The notes: generated by a model from the letters alone, not told the origin. DNA of 64,000 bases from Arthrobacter sp. C2 (GCA_024207135.1 CP042428.1:1674001-1738000); one strand, 5' to 3'. Positions 18,399 to 27,198 are shown, counted from the first letter of the stretch. Program-made: numbers and translations.

Positions 18399-18464
18399 CA
18401 TGCCCGCGGCGCCCCGCCTTCCTCGTCCGCCGCGGCCGTGTCACCTTTCCCCCGACCGGGCGGC

Positions 18465-19607
18465 TCAGCCGTTGCGGAAATCCAGGTAGGCCTGCAGCGC
18501 ACGCCCGATCGCTGCCCCGTTGCGGGCCGATGTCACCGGGACAAAGAGCGAGCTTTGCGCGCGCAGGCTCCGCCCGCGGCCCTCCACGCCCCAGGTGCCC
18601 ACCACGTGCCCGGAGGAGACCACGGTGCGCAGGAAGATCCCGTTCTTCCCCGGGGTCACTGCCTGGGCGTGTTCGGGGGCAAGCGCCGCCGAACGGTCCT
18701 TGTAGCCCAGCAGCAATTCGTCGAAGCCCGGCAGCGCCAGCGTCCCGCGGGCCCCGCGCAGGCCCGCCCAGCGGTTGGCATGCACCTCGGCACAGTGGAA
18801 GACCTCCCCGCCCAGCGAGCGCCCGGGCAGTTCCTGCTGCTGCGCGGCGAGGGCCGCACGCACCGGAGCCAGCGGCAGGCCGAGCCACCAGGCGCAATCG
18901 GCTGCCGTCGCCGGCCCGTGGGAGCGGATGTACGTCCCCACCAGCAGCCGCAGCGCCGCCTCGGGGTCCGCGTGCCCGGCGGGCCCGCGGCCCGCAATCC
19001 ACTGCTCGGTGGCCATGAACAGCTGGCGGGTGCTGCTTCCCGGCTCCATCGGGCCCTGCACGATCACCCCGCGCAGGCTCACCGCCACGATCAGGTGGTA
19101 GCCGCGCTGCCCGGCGGTGCTGGACCCTGCCTGGGCAAAGGCGGCGAGCAACTCGGCACGGGTGGCCCCGGCGCCGGAGCAGCGCTCGCGCGCCACCTCG
19201 GCCAGGCGCGCGATTTCGGGTTCGGTGATGTTTTCCGCCGCCCGGGTCCCCGCCATCGAGGCGTCCATCCGCGGTCCGGTGACCGCGAGCAGCGTGGCAT
19301 GCAGTGCCGGGGAGATGAGCATCAGCGTGCCGCGGGCGCCCCAGCAGCGGATGACCGAGCCGTCGGCCAGGGCCGCGTGGATGTCGCTGAGCCCGGCCCC
19401 GGGCAGCCGCACCCCCACGGCCCAGCATCCCTGCGGCAGATCCTGGGCCTGGATCATGCCCATCCCGGATACGACCTCGGCCGGACTGGCGGCCGCCGAC
19501 GCCGCGGTGGCCAGCGGAAGATGCGGCAGCAGGCCCTGCGCGGCCAGGCGCATGTGGGCGACGGCGGTGCGCTGCGGGCTGCTGAGCTTGATCGGGTGCG
19601 GTGCCAT
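18465..19607 (-). CDS. Winged-helix DNA-binding domain protein (YcaQ/AlkX-like)
   Basis: 380 residues from the ATG whose complement ends at 19607 (a GTG four codons upstream is possible). Residues 20-110 hold repeated helical winged-helix-like elements and the conserved IRCWGARGTLMLISP block. This R-x-W-x-x-RGT signature marks the family that includes YcaQ/AlkX-type proteins, some of which are DNA glycosylases acting on crosslinks or bulky adducts; the catalytic activity cannot be confirmed here. It is the last gene of a minus-strand run after murB. Confidence 0.75.
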   Translation of the reverse strand: MAPHPIKLSSPQRTAVAHMRLAAQGLLPHLPLATAASAAASPAEVVSGMGMIQAQDLPQGCWAVGVRLPGAGLSDIHAALADGSVIRCWGARGTLMLISPALHATLLAVTGPRMDASMAGTRAAENITEPEIARLAEVARERCSGAGATRAELLAAFAQAGSSTAGQRGYHLIVAVSLRGVIVQGPMEPGSSTRQLFMATEQWIAGRGPAGHADPEAALRLLVGTYIRSHGPATAADCAWWLGLPLAPVRAALAAQQQELPGRSLGGEVFHCAEVHANRWAGLRGARGTLALPGFDELLLGYKDRSAALAPEHAQAVTPGKNGIFLRTVVSSGHVVGTWGVEGRGRSLRAQSSLFVPVTSARNGAAIGRALQAYLDFRNG

Positions 19608-19625
19608 GGTGCACCCCACGATTCC

Positions 19626-20702
19626 CTACAGGGCGCAGCCGATCAAGAGCGGTTCGTTGTGCAGCTCGATGCCGAAGCGCTCCAGCACCCCGGCGCGCAC
19701 CGCGCGGGCGATGGCCAGCACGTCGGCGCTGGAGGCGTGTCCGCGGTTGGTGATGGCCAGGGTGTGCTTGGTGGACAGCGCCGCCCGCCCGCCGGCCAGC
19801 GCTTCCCCGGCGGTGCCTTCCAGGCCGAAGCCCTTGGCGAAGCCGGCCTTGTCGATCAGCCAGGCCGCCGAGAGCTTGACCAGGCCCGGGGTGTCCACCG
19901 GGAAGTTCGGGGCCCCGGCGGGCAGCGAGTCGAGCACCGCGGCCGGCACGATCGGGTTGGTGAAGAAGGATCCGGTGGAGTAGGTGTCGCGGTCCGCGGC
20001 GTCCAGCACCATGCCCTTGGAGGCACGCAGGGCCAGCACCGTGGCGCGCACCGCCGCGGCGTCGGCGCGTTCGCCCGCCGCCACGCCCAGGCTGCGGGCC
20101 AGCTCCGCATAGCGGATCGGCGCGGAATCGGCCCGGCGCTGCAGGGCGAAGGCCACCGAGAGCACCACGTATTGCGGGGAGCCGTTGGCGGTGGTGCGCT
20201 TGAGCAGCGAGTCGCGGTAGCCGAACCCCAGCCCGGCATTCCCGAAGTGGGTGGTGGTGCCGGTGGCGCGCTCGTAGACCTTGGCCTCGAGCAGCGTGTG
20301 GGCGACCTCGGAGCCGTAGGCGCCGACGTTCTGCACCGGGGTGGCTCCGGCCGATCCGGGGATCCCGGACAGGGCCTCGAGCCCGGAGAGCCCCGCGGCC
20401 AGGGTCTGGGCGACCGCGTCGTCCCACGGGTGCCCGGCGGCGATGTCCACGCGGATGCGCCCGTCGGAGAGCTCCTTGCCGATCGCCACCCCCCGGTTGG
20501 CGATCTGCAGCACCGTGCCGGGGTACCCGGCGTCGTCGATGACCAGGTTCGAGCCGCCGGCAACGATCAGCAGCTCTTCCCCTGCCGCGTCGGCGGCGGC
20601 CACCGCGGCGGTGATCCGTTCCTCGGTGTCGGCGCGGACGAAGGCGTCGGCGGGGCCGCCGACGCCGGTGGTGGTCAGGGGTGCGAGCAGCTGGGTGTTC
20701 AC
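19626..20702 (-). CDS. murB: UDP-N-acetylmuramate dehydrogenase
   Basis: 358 residues from GTG (complement at 20700-20702), chosen because the homologous protein begins TQLLAPLTTTGVGGPADAFV; the longer frame runs into the MFS gene. FAD-binding landmarks are present: LIVAGGSNLVIDDAG, ALSGIPGSAGATPVQNVGAYG and GFGYRDSLLK. SFFTNP near residue 240 is the family's catalytic Ser region. It makes UDP-MurNAc for peptidoglycan in the cytosol. Association with HadAB-like genes upstream is common in actinobacteria. Confidence 0.95.
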   Translation of the reverse strand: MNTQLLAPLTTTGVGGPADAFVRADTEERITAAVAAADAAGEELLIVAGGSNLVIDDAGYPGTVLQIANRGVAIGKELSDGRIRVDIAAGHPWDDAVAQTLAAGLSGLEALSGIPGSAGATPVQNVGAYGSEVAHTLLEAKVYERATGTTTHFGNAGLGFGYRDSLLKRTTANGSPQYVVLSVAFALQRRADSAPIRYAELARSLGVAAGERADAAAVRATVLALRASKGMVLDAADRDTYSTGSFFTNPIVPAAVLDSLPAGAPNFPVDTPGLVKLSAAWLIDKAGFAKGFGLEGTAGEALAGGRAALSTKHTLAITNRGHASSADVLAIARAVRAGVLERFGIELHNEPLLIGCAL

Positions 20703-20715
20703 GGTGGTTTGCGCC

Positions 20716-21903
20716 TTAGGGTTCGGTGGTGTTGGTTGCGGGTGCCGGCACGGCGGCCTTGCGGGGGCCGGCGGCCGGGGCCAGGAAGAAGGAGAGGACC
20801 ACGAGGATGCCCACGTAGCCCAGGGCATGCAGCAGCCCGACACGGTCCGCCAGCAGGCCCAGCAGCGGGGGCCCGCCCAGGAACGCGCCGTAGCCGATGG
20901 TGGAGACCACCGAGACCCGGGCGGCGGCGCGCATCGGGTCGTCCGACGCCGCGGTCATGGCCACCGGGAAGCTCAGCGCCACCCCCAGGCCCCAGAACAC
21001 CAGGGCCGCGAAGGCCGTGTGCAGGGAAGGGCCGAAGACGAAGAGCAGCAGTCCGGCCAGGGTGGACGCCGCGGAGATCCGGATGACCACCACCCGGCCC
21101 AGCCGGGCCAGGACGAACCCGCCGCCGAGCCGGGCCAGGGTCATCGCGGTGACGAAGACCCCGTAGCCGATGGCGCCCACGGAGTTGATGGCCCCGTAGC
21201 CGTCGGACAGGGCCAGGGCGACCCAGTCCCCCGCCGCGCCCTCGGCCAGCGCCATGCCCAGCACCAGCACGCCGAGCACCAGCGTGCGCGGTTCGCGCCA
21301 GGCGTCGGCCAGCAGCGACTTGTTGGAATGCCCGGACCCGGCGTTGGAGGCGTCGGGCCTGAAGGTCCTGGTGCCGAGGTGGATGATGGCCAGCACGGCC
21401 ACGGACATGGCCGCGAAGTGCCAGGAAATGCTCAGGTGCAGCGCGGCACCCAGTGCCCCGGCCGCTGCGCCCAGCACGGTGCCCACGGAGAAGAAGCCGT
21501 GCAGCACCGGCATGATCGGCACGCCCAGGGCCCGTTCCATGGCCGCGCCCTGGACGTTGGAGGACACGTTCCAGGCGGCGTTGCCGGCGCCCAGCAGTCC
21601 CAGCGCGGTGCCCGTGAGCACCAGCGAGTGCAGCCCCGCCGCCGCGACGCCCACCACGGCAAGTGCCACGGCGGTCAGCGAGGCGGCGAGCACCAGGGTC
21701 CGCTTGGAACCCAGGCGCATGACCACGAATCCGGAGACCGAGACCGAGGCGAAGGACCCGGCCGTCATGCACAGCAACAGCAGGCCGACCTCGCCGTGGC
21801 TCAGCCCCAGCGCGTCGCGCACCGAGGGCAGCCGGGAGACCAGCGTGGCGAGCATCAGCCCGGAGGCCAGGTACAGTGCCAGCACCCCGTTGCGCCAGGG
21901 CAT
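20716..21903 (-). CDS. MFS transporter (YbjJ-like)
   Basis: 395 residues and twelve predicted helices. GLSHGEVGLLLL and a following GSKRTLVLAASL loop correspond to the conserved MFS loop 2-3, and GNAAWNVSSNVQG and PVLHGFFSVG are typical of the YbjJ/FucP-like branch. The substrate is unknown. It lies between hadB-like and murB genes on the same strand, with a 13-bp gap to murB, and is probably co-transcribed with them. Confidence 0.82.
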   Translation of the reverse strand: MPWRNGVLALYLASGLMLATLVSRLPSVRDALGLSHGEVGLLLLCMTAGSFASVSVSGFVVMRLGSKRTLVLAASLTAVALAVVGVAAAGLHSLVLTGTALGLLGAGNAAWNVSSNVQGAAMERALGVPIMPVLHGFFSVGTVLGAAAGALGAALHLSISWHFAAMSVAVLAIIHLGTRTFRPDASNAGSGHSNKSLLADAWREPRTLVLGVLVLGMALAEGAAGDWVALALSDGYGAINSVGAIGYGVFVTAMTLARLGGGFVLARLGRVVVIRISAASTLAGLLLFVFGPSLHTAFAALVFWGLGVALSFPVAMTAASDDPMRAAARVSVVSTIGYGAFLGGPPLLGLLADRVGLLHALGYVGILVVLSFFLAPAAGPRKAAVPAPATNTTEP

Positions 21904-21959
21904 GACCTCGGGGTTGCCCCGGCGCCCGGGGGCGGGCGCTGCGGAATCCGGTGCTGGTT

Positions 21960-22400
21960 TCAGAGCTGCACCACGGCCTGGGCCTTGATCAGGACCTTGG
22001 TGCCCTCGACGCTGACCACCAGGTCCACGCGGGCGGTGCGGGCCTCGGCGTCCAGCGCGCCGATGGTGCCGGCGATCTCGATGGCGGTGCCGGCGGCGTC
22101 GGACGGGTTGGTGCCGGCCGGGTCCGCGACGGGGACGGGCTTGGTGAAGCGGGTCTGGTAGTCGACGATGGCACCGGGATCCTGCGCCCAGTCGGTGACC
22201 AGCTGCACCGCGGCCCCCATGGTGAACATGCCGTGGGCGATGACCCCGGGCAGCCCGACCTCGGTGGCGAAGCGCTCGTTCCAGTGGATGGGGTTGAAGT
22301 CCCCCGAGGCCCCGGCGTAGCGCACCAGGTCCGCGCGGTTCACGAAGACGGTGGTGGAGCCGATCTGCTGGCCCTTTTCAAGGGTGTCGAAGTCGATCAT
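21960..22400 (-). CDS. MaoC-type dehydratase (HadB-like)
   Basis: 146 residues. The hydratase-2 motif is intact: YAGASGDFNPIHWNERFA (the Asp and His are the catalytic pair), followed by GVIAHGMFTMGAA. It should form the catalytic half of an (R)-3-hydroxyacyl dehydratase with the upstream FAS1-like partner; start and stop overlap by TAATG. In mycobacteria such HadAB pairs extend mycolic acids. A mycolate-free Micrococcaceae host would use it on other acyl substrates, which is inference. Confidence 0.88.
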   Translation of the reverse strand: MIDFDTLEKGQQIGSTTVFVNRADLVRYAGASGDFNPIHWNERFATEVGLPGVIAHGMFTMGAAVQLVTDWAQDPGAIVDYQTRFTKPVPVADPAGTNPSDAAGTAIEIAGTIGALDAEARTARVDLVVSVEGTKVLIKAQAVVQL

Positions 22401-22849
22401 TACTGGTCCTCTCCGCGTACCAAGATGGAGGAAACGGTGGTGGCGACCTTCTGGCCGTCGGTGGTGGCGATCTCGGCGCGGGTGCTGATCATGGCCCCGC
22501 CGCCCATGGCGCGCACGGTGTCCACGTGCAGTTCGGCGACCAGCTGGTCCCCGGCCACGATGGGGCGGTGGTGGGTGAAGCGCTGGTCGGCGTGCACCAC
22601 GCGGGAGAAGTCGATGCCGCTGTCGGGATCGTTGACCAGCAGCGCGTCGGCGCGTTGGGCGACGATGATCGCGAAGGTCGGCGGGGCCAGCAGATCGCCG
22701 TGGCCCAGCTCGGCCGCGGCGTCTAGGTCGTAGTGGGCCCGGTGGGTGGCCTTCACGGCGGCGGCGAATTCGCGGATCTTTTCGCGGCCCACCGCGTAGG
22801 GCTCCTGGGCCGGGTAGACCCGGCCTGCCAAGTCGGGGTTGATGCTCAT
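22400..22849 (-). CDS. FAS1-like MaoC half-domain protein (HadA-like)
   Basis: 149 residues beginning MSINPDLAGRVYPAQEPYAV. It has a hot-dog fold (KIREFAAAV, LLAPPTFAII, FTHHRPIVAGDQLVAEL) but lacks the Asp-x5-His dehydratase motif, as HadA-type partner subunits do. It overlaps the catalytic HadB-like gene and likely forms a heterodimer with it. It is followed downstream by MFS and murB genes. Confidence 0.85.
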   Translation of the reverse strand: MSINPDLAGRVYPAQEPYAVGREKIREFAAAVKATHRAHYDLDAAAELGHGDLLAPPTFAIIVAQRADALLVNDPDSGIDFSRVVHADQRFTHHRPIVAGDQLVAELHVDTVRAMGGGAMISTRAEIATTDGQKVATTVSSILVRGEDQ

Positions 22850-22918
22850 CGGTTGTGCCGCTCCTGTGTGGGACGAGTGCTGATGCTGGGGGTGGAAGTT
22901 GTGGGGCCCGGGGTCCGG

Positions 22919-23212
22919 CTAGGGGGTGTCCCCGGGGGTGGTGTTGTTGCGCTTGCCGCGCTTGGGCGGCCGGGGCCGGACCAGTCCCTGGGAGACGCGC
23001 CAGGCCCTGGCGTCGCGGGCGCGGATCCCCATCCCGATCATGTGCGCCACCAATCCGATGCCGATGATGCCCATGGCCGTGTACATCAGCGGCCGGTTGT
23101 GCGTGTTGGCACCGATCAGGGCCAGGACGATGCCCGTGCCGGAAACCACCATCGACCCGATGGCCAGTTTCTTGTACAGTCCGGAAGAAGCTTCCCAGGG
23201 GGTATTGGTCAT
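22919..23212 (-). CDS. Small two-helix membrane protein
   Basis: 97 residues: a polar N-terminus, two hydrophobic helices (about 15-36 and 41-61), then a basic Arg/Lys/Pro-rich tail of about 30 residues that should be cytoplasmic. It lies 69 bp upstream of hadA on the same strand. The family is not recognised. Confidence 0.65.
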   Translation of the reverse strand: MTNTPWEASSGLYKKLAIGSMVVSGTGIVLALIGANTHNRPLMYTAMGIIGIGLVAHMIGMGIRARDARAWRVSQGLVRPRPPKRGKRNNTTPGDTP

Positions 23213-23244
23213 GCTCCAATCCTAATTCAGCGCCGCAAATCGGC

Positions 23245-24180
23245 TTAGAACAGTGCGCCCTGGACCGGTGGCGACTGTGTCACATGTTCGCCCGGTGCCA
23301 GCTTGCGCCCCTTCAGCAGTGCCGCATTGGCCACGAACAGCTCCGGTTGCCCGTCCAGTTCCACGCCCAGCACCTGCCCGGAGACCCCGGCCACGTAAAA
23401 GCCGTGGGATCCCTCGGCCAGGTTCCCCGGGTAGGGCTGCAGCCGGTGGGCGTCGAACCCGGCCAGCAGGACCTGTCCCTGGGGCGGCCGGTTCCAGGTC
23501 TCCTCGACGGCGCGGGAACCGGCCAGGGTCCCGGGGTCCAGCTGCGCCAGCAGGGTGCGCGCGGCCTCGGCCCTGGACGCGTTGAGCGCATCGAGATCCG
23601 CGGTGGTCACGTGGTGTTCCAGCAGGCCGCGGGCCTTGGAGCTGGCCCTGACCTGTTGGGTGAATCCGAGCTCGCGGGTCACCAGGTCCTCGAGGTTGCG
23701 CACCGAGACCCCGTCGGGGCACCAAGCGACATAGCGGGCGCTGATCGCGCCCTGTTCGGCCAGGCGCCGCCATTTGCTGGGGTTCGCGGCCGTGCCGACC
23801 TTGGTGGTTCCCTGGGCGAATGTCGCCACGTAGAGCCAGTGCGGCTGGTCCAGGTAGTCGCGCAGGCCCGGGGAAGCGCGGCCCGTGCGGTGGAATTCAT
23901 GCATCGGCCGGGATTGGTCGGCGGCCTCGCAGGGGGCGCACTGGGTGCCGCGGGCAATCAGCGAGCCGGTCGGGCAGGGCACCAGGGTGCGGTGGGTCCT
24001 GTCCTTGATCAGTTGGTGGCCCAGGCACCAGCGGCCGGGCAGCACCGTGAAGCCAAGCCGGGTTCCCGGTTCCAGCACCACGTCGCCGGCCTGAAGGCTC
24101 TCGTCATCGAGCACCAGCGACGGGGTTCCGGGTTCCGAGGGCCAGCGGATCCCGCGGCAGAGCAGGGCGGGGGCTTCCAC
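23245..24180 (-). CDS. DUF2797-family protein
   Basis: 311 residues from a GTG that lies 1 nt after the stop of the MinD-like gene, so the two are coupled. Cys residues in LLCRGIRW, RWCLGH and RGTQCAPCEAAD could bind zinc. A central block YVATFAQGTTKVGTAANPSKWRRLAEQGA fits DUF2797 and is loosely reminiscent of GIY-YIG nuclease folds (an observation, not an assignment). The biochemical function is unknown. A shared transcript with a MinD/ParA-like ATPase is the main contextual clue. Confidence 0.75.
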   Translation of the reverse strand: MEAPALLCRGIRWPSEPGTPSLVLDDESLQAGDVVLEPGTRLGFTVLPGRWCLGHQLIKDRTHRTLVPCPTGSLIARGTQCAPCEAADQSRPMHEFHRTGRASPGLRDYLDQPHWLYVATFAQGTTKVGTAANPSKWRRLAEQGAISARYVAWCPDGVSVRNLEDLVTRELGFTQQVRASSKARGLLEHHVTTADLDALNASRAEAARTLLAQLDPGTLAGSRAVEETWNRPPQGQVLLAGFDAHRLQPYPGNLAEGSHGFYVAGVSGQVLGVELDGQPELFVANAALLKGRKLAPGEHVTQSPPVQGALF

Positions 24181-24181
24181 C

Positions 24182-26161
24182 TCAGTCGTGCAGTGCCCCG
24201 GCGACCGCGGCGGTGGCGTGCAGCCAGGCCCGGCGCGTTGCCGGACGCAGTCCCTCGAAGCGGATCTGTCCCTTGACCAGTGCCGCGTCGTAGGGAACGG
24301 TGACCACGGAGCGGGCCAGGCGGCCGAAGCCGTGGGCGATGCGGTCAAGCTGTTCGCTGTTGCCGTGGGGCTGGTGCTGGGAAACGATGACGACGGCGTT
24401 CTGGGCCAGCTCCTTGTAGTGCCCCCCGCGCTTGGCCAGGGCCTCGAGCAGCAGGGCGCCGGCCTCGGCATGCTCCTCCACGGTGGTGCTGGCGATGACC
24501 AGCTGGTCGGTGTGGTCGATCATGCGCATCCAGCGTTCGGCAGACTCGTCGTTGCCGGAGTCCATGATGGTCAGCGCGAAGAATCGCGAGGCTATCGAGT
24601 GCAGCGCGTCGAAGTCCGCGGCGTTGACGAATTGCTCGCTGGCCAGCAGCGTCGGGTCGGTGCGCAGGACGCTGTAGCAGTCTTCGGGCTGGTAGTGCGT
24701 GTAGTTGTGGATGACCGGGTCCCCGACTTTCACGTCCTTGAGCCGCGGTGCGGCGGACAGCAGGTCCATGGAGTGGGCGGCGTGCGGCCCCTGGACGGTG
24801 CGCCAGCCCAGCGTTCCGCGGGTTCCGTTGTTGTCCCAGACCAGGACCGGGTCGCCGGTGTTGCGGCCAAAGACCGCCGACAGCAGCACGGCGGTGGGGG
24901 TCTTGTTGGCTCCGCCCTTGCCGTTGACCACGGAGATGGTCTTGGATTCGGTGAGCCGGGTGCCGACGATGCGGCGCCATTTGCGTTCCTCGACTTCCTC
25001 GGCAGAGGGTTCCATGTTGAAGCCCAGGCGCGTGAGGAAGCCGCGGAAACCGCGTTCGGCACGGAACGTGGTCTCGTCCTCGGGCCGCAGGAACGTGTCG
25101 CGGGTCCCGGCCGCCGGGTTCATCTCGCGGAAGGCCTGGCGGCGGCCTTCGGGCGTTGTGAGGTCCTCGGCCGGTGCGGAGGCGTCCGCTGCCTCGGCCG
25201 AGGTCGCGGCGGGCACTGCGGGGTTGGCGGCCTTGGGTTCGGCCGGCTTCGGGGCAACCGGCTTGGGCGCAGCGGGCTTGGCGGTTCCCGTCGGCGTCGC
25301 AGGCTTGGCCGGTGCAGCTGCAGGCTTGTTGTCGGTCGCGACCGCCGGCTTGGCAGGAGTTGTCGCGGGCTTCGCGCCCGGCGTGGCGGCCGCGGGAGCC
25401 GGCTTTGCCGCGGAAGGTGCGGGCTTGGCCGCCTCGGCAGCCGGTTTCGCTGTGGCTGCGGCCTGTGCGGGCTTTGGTGCCACGGGAGCCGGCTTTGCCA
25501 CGGGGGCGGCCGCCGGCTTGGCAGCTTCCGGCTTCGCAGCCGGGGCCGCGGGCTTGGCCGGTGCGGCGGCTGCAGCAGGTTTCGGGGAAGCGGCAGCTGC
25601 GGGCGCCGGTGGCTTGGCGGCGCTTGCGGCGGGGGCCGCGGGCTTGGCCGGTGCAGCGGCGCCGGGCTGCGCCTCGGCCTTGGGCGGCACGGCCTTGGCC
25701 TGCGGCGCCTTTGCGGCTGCTGGAGCCGGGGCTGCTGGTTTGGCGGCGGGCTTGGCACTTGGCGGCGCCGATGCGGCGGCAGCGGGCTTGTTCACGCTCT
25801 TGGTGTCGTTGCCGCCCGTTTCCCGGGCCGGCGCGGCGGCTGCGGGAGCGGGTTTTGCCGGAGCTGGCTTCGGTTGCGGCTTCGCGGGGGCCGGTGCGCT
25901 CGACGCGGCCGTCGGTGCGGTCTTGGCTTTTGCGGCGTCCGCGGTGTTGACCGGGCTGGCAGGTCCGGGCTTGGTGGTTGCAGCCGGGGATCCTTCGAGG
26001 CCGGATTCGGGAACGGCATCGAATTCGTCCAGCACCCGGGGCTTTTCCGCGGTCTTCTTCGCTTCGTCCTTGGCCTGTTCCTGCGCTGCAACTTCGGCTT
26101 GGCGGGCGCGCCGCAGGGAAGCACGGGTCGGGAACTCTTGGTTGAAGTCCGCTTTCGGCAT
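24182..26161 (-). CDS. MinD/ParA-like ATPase with long Ala/Pro/Lys-rich N-terminus
   Basis: 659 residues from the ATG whose complement ends at 26161, with GGAGAGG 9 nt upstream (an ATG 9 codons earlier lacks a site). Residues about 1-60 are charged helix and 65-335 almost pure Ala/Pro/Lys/Thr repeats (PAKPAA-like), resembling histone-H1-type tails. Residues about 400-659 form a SIMIBI ATPase: NGKGGANKTPTAVLLS is a deviant Walker A in which Asn replaces the Gly before the second Lys-Thr, and WDNNGTRGTLG and LTIMDSGND serve as switch regions. This KGGxxKTPT subgroup is known in actinobacteria but its role is unclear. It is coupled to a DUF2797 gene. Confidence 0.8.
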   Translation of the reverse strand: MPKADFNQEFPTRASLRRARQAEVAAQEQAKDEAKKTAEKPRVLDEFDAVPESGLEGSPAATTKPGPASPVNTADAAKAKTAPTAASSAPAPAKPQPKPAPAKPAPAAAAPARETGGNDTKSVNKPAAAASAPPSAKPAAKPAAPAPAAAKAPQAKAVPPKAEAQPGAAAPAKPAAPAASAAKPPAPAAAASPKPAAAAAPAKPAAPAAKPEAAKPAAAPVAKPAPVAPKPAQAAATAKPAAEAAKPAPSAAKPAPAAATPGAKPATTPAKPAVATDNKPAAAPAKPATPTGTAKPAAPKPVAPKPAEPKAANPAVPAATSAEAADASAPAEDLTTPEGRRQAFREMNPAAGTRDTFLRPEDETTFRAERGFRGFLTRLGFNMEPSAEEVEERKWRRIVGTRLTESKTISVVNGKGGANKTPTAVLLSAVFGRNTGDPVLVWDNNGTRGTLGWRTVQGPHAAHSMDLLSAAPRLKDVKVGDPVIHNYTHYQPEDCYSVLRTDPTLLASEQFVNAADFDALHSIASRFFALTIMDSGNDESAERWMRMIDHTDQLVIASTTVEEHAEAGALLLEALAKRGGHYKELAQNAVVIVSQHQPHGNSEQLDRIAHGFGRLARSVVTVPYDAALVKGQIRFEGLRPATRRAWLHATAAVAGALHD

Positions 26162-26423
26162 GTGCTTCGTCCTCTCCTGGAGATTCATGGTCGTCGAGAG
26201 CGAATCACCCCAACGAGTCCAACCTTCCAGGTCGGGCACGCATGATTGCGGCTTTCGCACTTCGTCCATCTTATCGGGCAACCCACGTGAACCGCCGGAT
26301 TGAGTCGGCTTGATCACAGACGCCACCAAAGTAGGAAATGGTATGTGTCGTGGTTAGCCTTGGAGATGGAAGCTCGCGTTGACCTAATGGGGAGCCCGGG
26401 ACATTGAACGAACAGGATCTCTC

Positions 26424-27053
26424 TTGGACTTTTTCACCACGGCTTTGGACTCGCTAAGCGCCTTCATCTTCGCTGCTGCCGGAAACCCCCTGTCGTACTT
26501 GATGATTTTCCTGTTTTGCGCGATTGACGGCTTCTTCCCGCCGGTGCCCAGCGAATCGCTGGTCGTTGCGTTGGCTTCCCTGGTGCCGACCCACGGAAAT
26601 CCGAATCCCTGGCTGCTGGGGCTGGTCGCCGGCCTGGGCGCCTTCGTCGGCGACAACGTGGCGTACCTGATCGGGCGCAGCATCGGAACCGACAGGTTTG
26701 CGTGGATGCGCCGCAAGCGGCTCCAGCACGCCTTTGCCTGGGCCGGGTACGAATTGCGGCTTCGCCCCGTATCCCTGATCCTGGTTGCCCGGTTCGTTCC
26801 CATCGGTCGTGTCGCAGTGAACCTGGTGGCCGGAGCCACGGGTTTCCCGCGCCGGACCTTCGTCATCCTGACGTGCTTCTCCAGCCTCGGCTGGGCGACC
26901 TATTCCGTTCTCATCGGCGTCCTGGCCGGCCGGTGGTTCGAGGAACACCATCTTCTGGGCATGGCGGTCGCAGTCGCGGTGGCCATCGGACTTGGCATCC
27001 TCATCGACCGGATCGTTTCCAAGGTCAGCGGGAACACGTCGCTGCGCAAATAG
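26424..27053 (+). CDS. DedA-family membrane protein (first copy)
   Basis: 209 residues from TTG with AGGA 6 nt before it. DedA landmarks are present: DGFFPPVPSESLVV (the E/D-x3-P-x-P-x-E motif), GAFVGDNVAYLIGRSIG and VARFVPIGRVAVNLVAGATGFPRR. DedA proteins are re-entrant-helix membrane proteins linked to lipid flipping, such as undecaprenyl-phosphate recycling. A second, divergent DedA gene lies 318 bp downstream on the other strand. Confidence 0.9.
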   Translation: MDFFTTALDSLSAFIFAAAGNPLSYLMIFLFCAIDGFFPPVPSESLVVALASLVPTHGNPNPWLLGLVAGLGAFVGDNVAYLIGRSIGTDRFAWMRRKRLQHAFAWAGYELRLRPVSLILVARFVPIGRVAVNLVAGATGFPRRTFVILTCFSSLGWATYSVLIGVLAGRWFEEHHLLGMAVAVAVAIGLGILIDRIVSKVSGNTSLRK

Positions 27054-27071
27054 ACTGCGCCGGAGCAAAAC

Positions 27072-27116
27072 AAAAACCGCGGTTGGACCCTTGTCTGGGA
27101 CCAACCGCGGTTTTTT
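27072..27116. terminator. Bidirectional terminator between dedA and tRNA-Thr
   Basis: A 15-bp stem (AAAAACCGCGGTTGG and complement) with T6 on the plus strand and T5 on the minus strand. It can end both the plus-strand dedA gene and the minus-strand tRNA-Thr. Confidence 0.9.
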
Positions 27117-27119
27117 ATC

Positions 27120-27198
27120 GAGCCCCCCACCGGAATCGATCCGGTGACCTCGTTCTTACCAAGAACGCGCTCTACCACTGAGCTAGGGGGGCAACGAG
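27120..27198. repeat. 79-bp direct repeat unit 1 (tRNA-Thr plus CTCGTT)
   Basis: Identical to 28691-28769. The repeat covers the tRNA-Thr gene, one base 3' and the six bases 5' (AACGAG on the plus strand). Beyond it, only a -10-like element is shared. Confidence 0.9.
27121..27192 (-). tRNA. tRNA-Thr(GGT), copy 1
   Basis: 72 nt on the minus strand. The acceptor stem GCCCCCC/GGGGGGC, D arm GCTC/GAGC, anticodon stem CGTTC/GAACG with loop TTGGTAA (anticodon GGT, reads ACC/ACU), and T arm ACCGG/CCGGT are all paired. The discriminator is U; CCA is not encoded. The terminator at 27072-27116 follows. Confidence 0.95.

Noticed and set aside
18301-21086. Very long open frames on both strands over the winged-helix and murB genes
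   Set aside because: Composition is Arg/Gly/Ala/Pro without motifs; the true genes show family signatures in one frame.
25174-25950. Short repeated GC-rich units that might suggest a CRISPR or tandem array
   Set aside because: The repetition follows codons for Pro-Ala-Lys in the MinD-like gene and has no fixed period or unique spacers.
24188-26303. Long plus-strand open frames opposite the MinD-like gene (Gly/Arg/Cys-rich and Ala/Gly-rich)
   Set aside because: They mirror the Ala/Pro/Lys repeats of the real gene; low-complexity GC-rich DNA keeps all frames open, and the ATPase motifs are only in the minus-strand frame.
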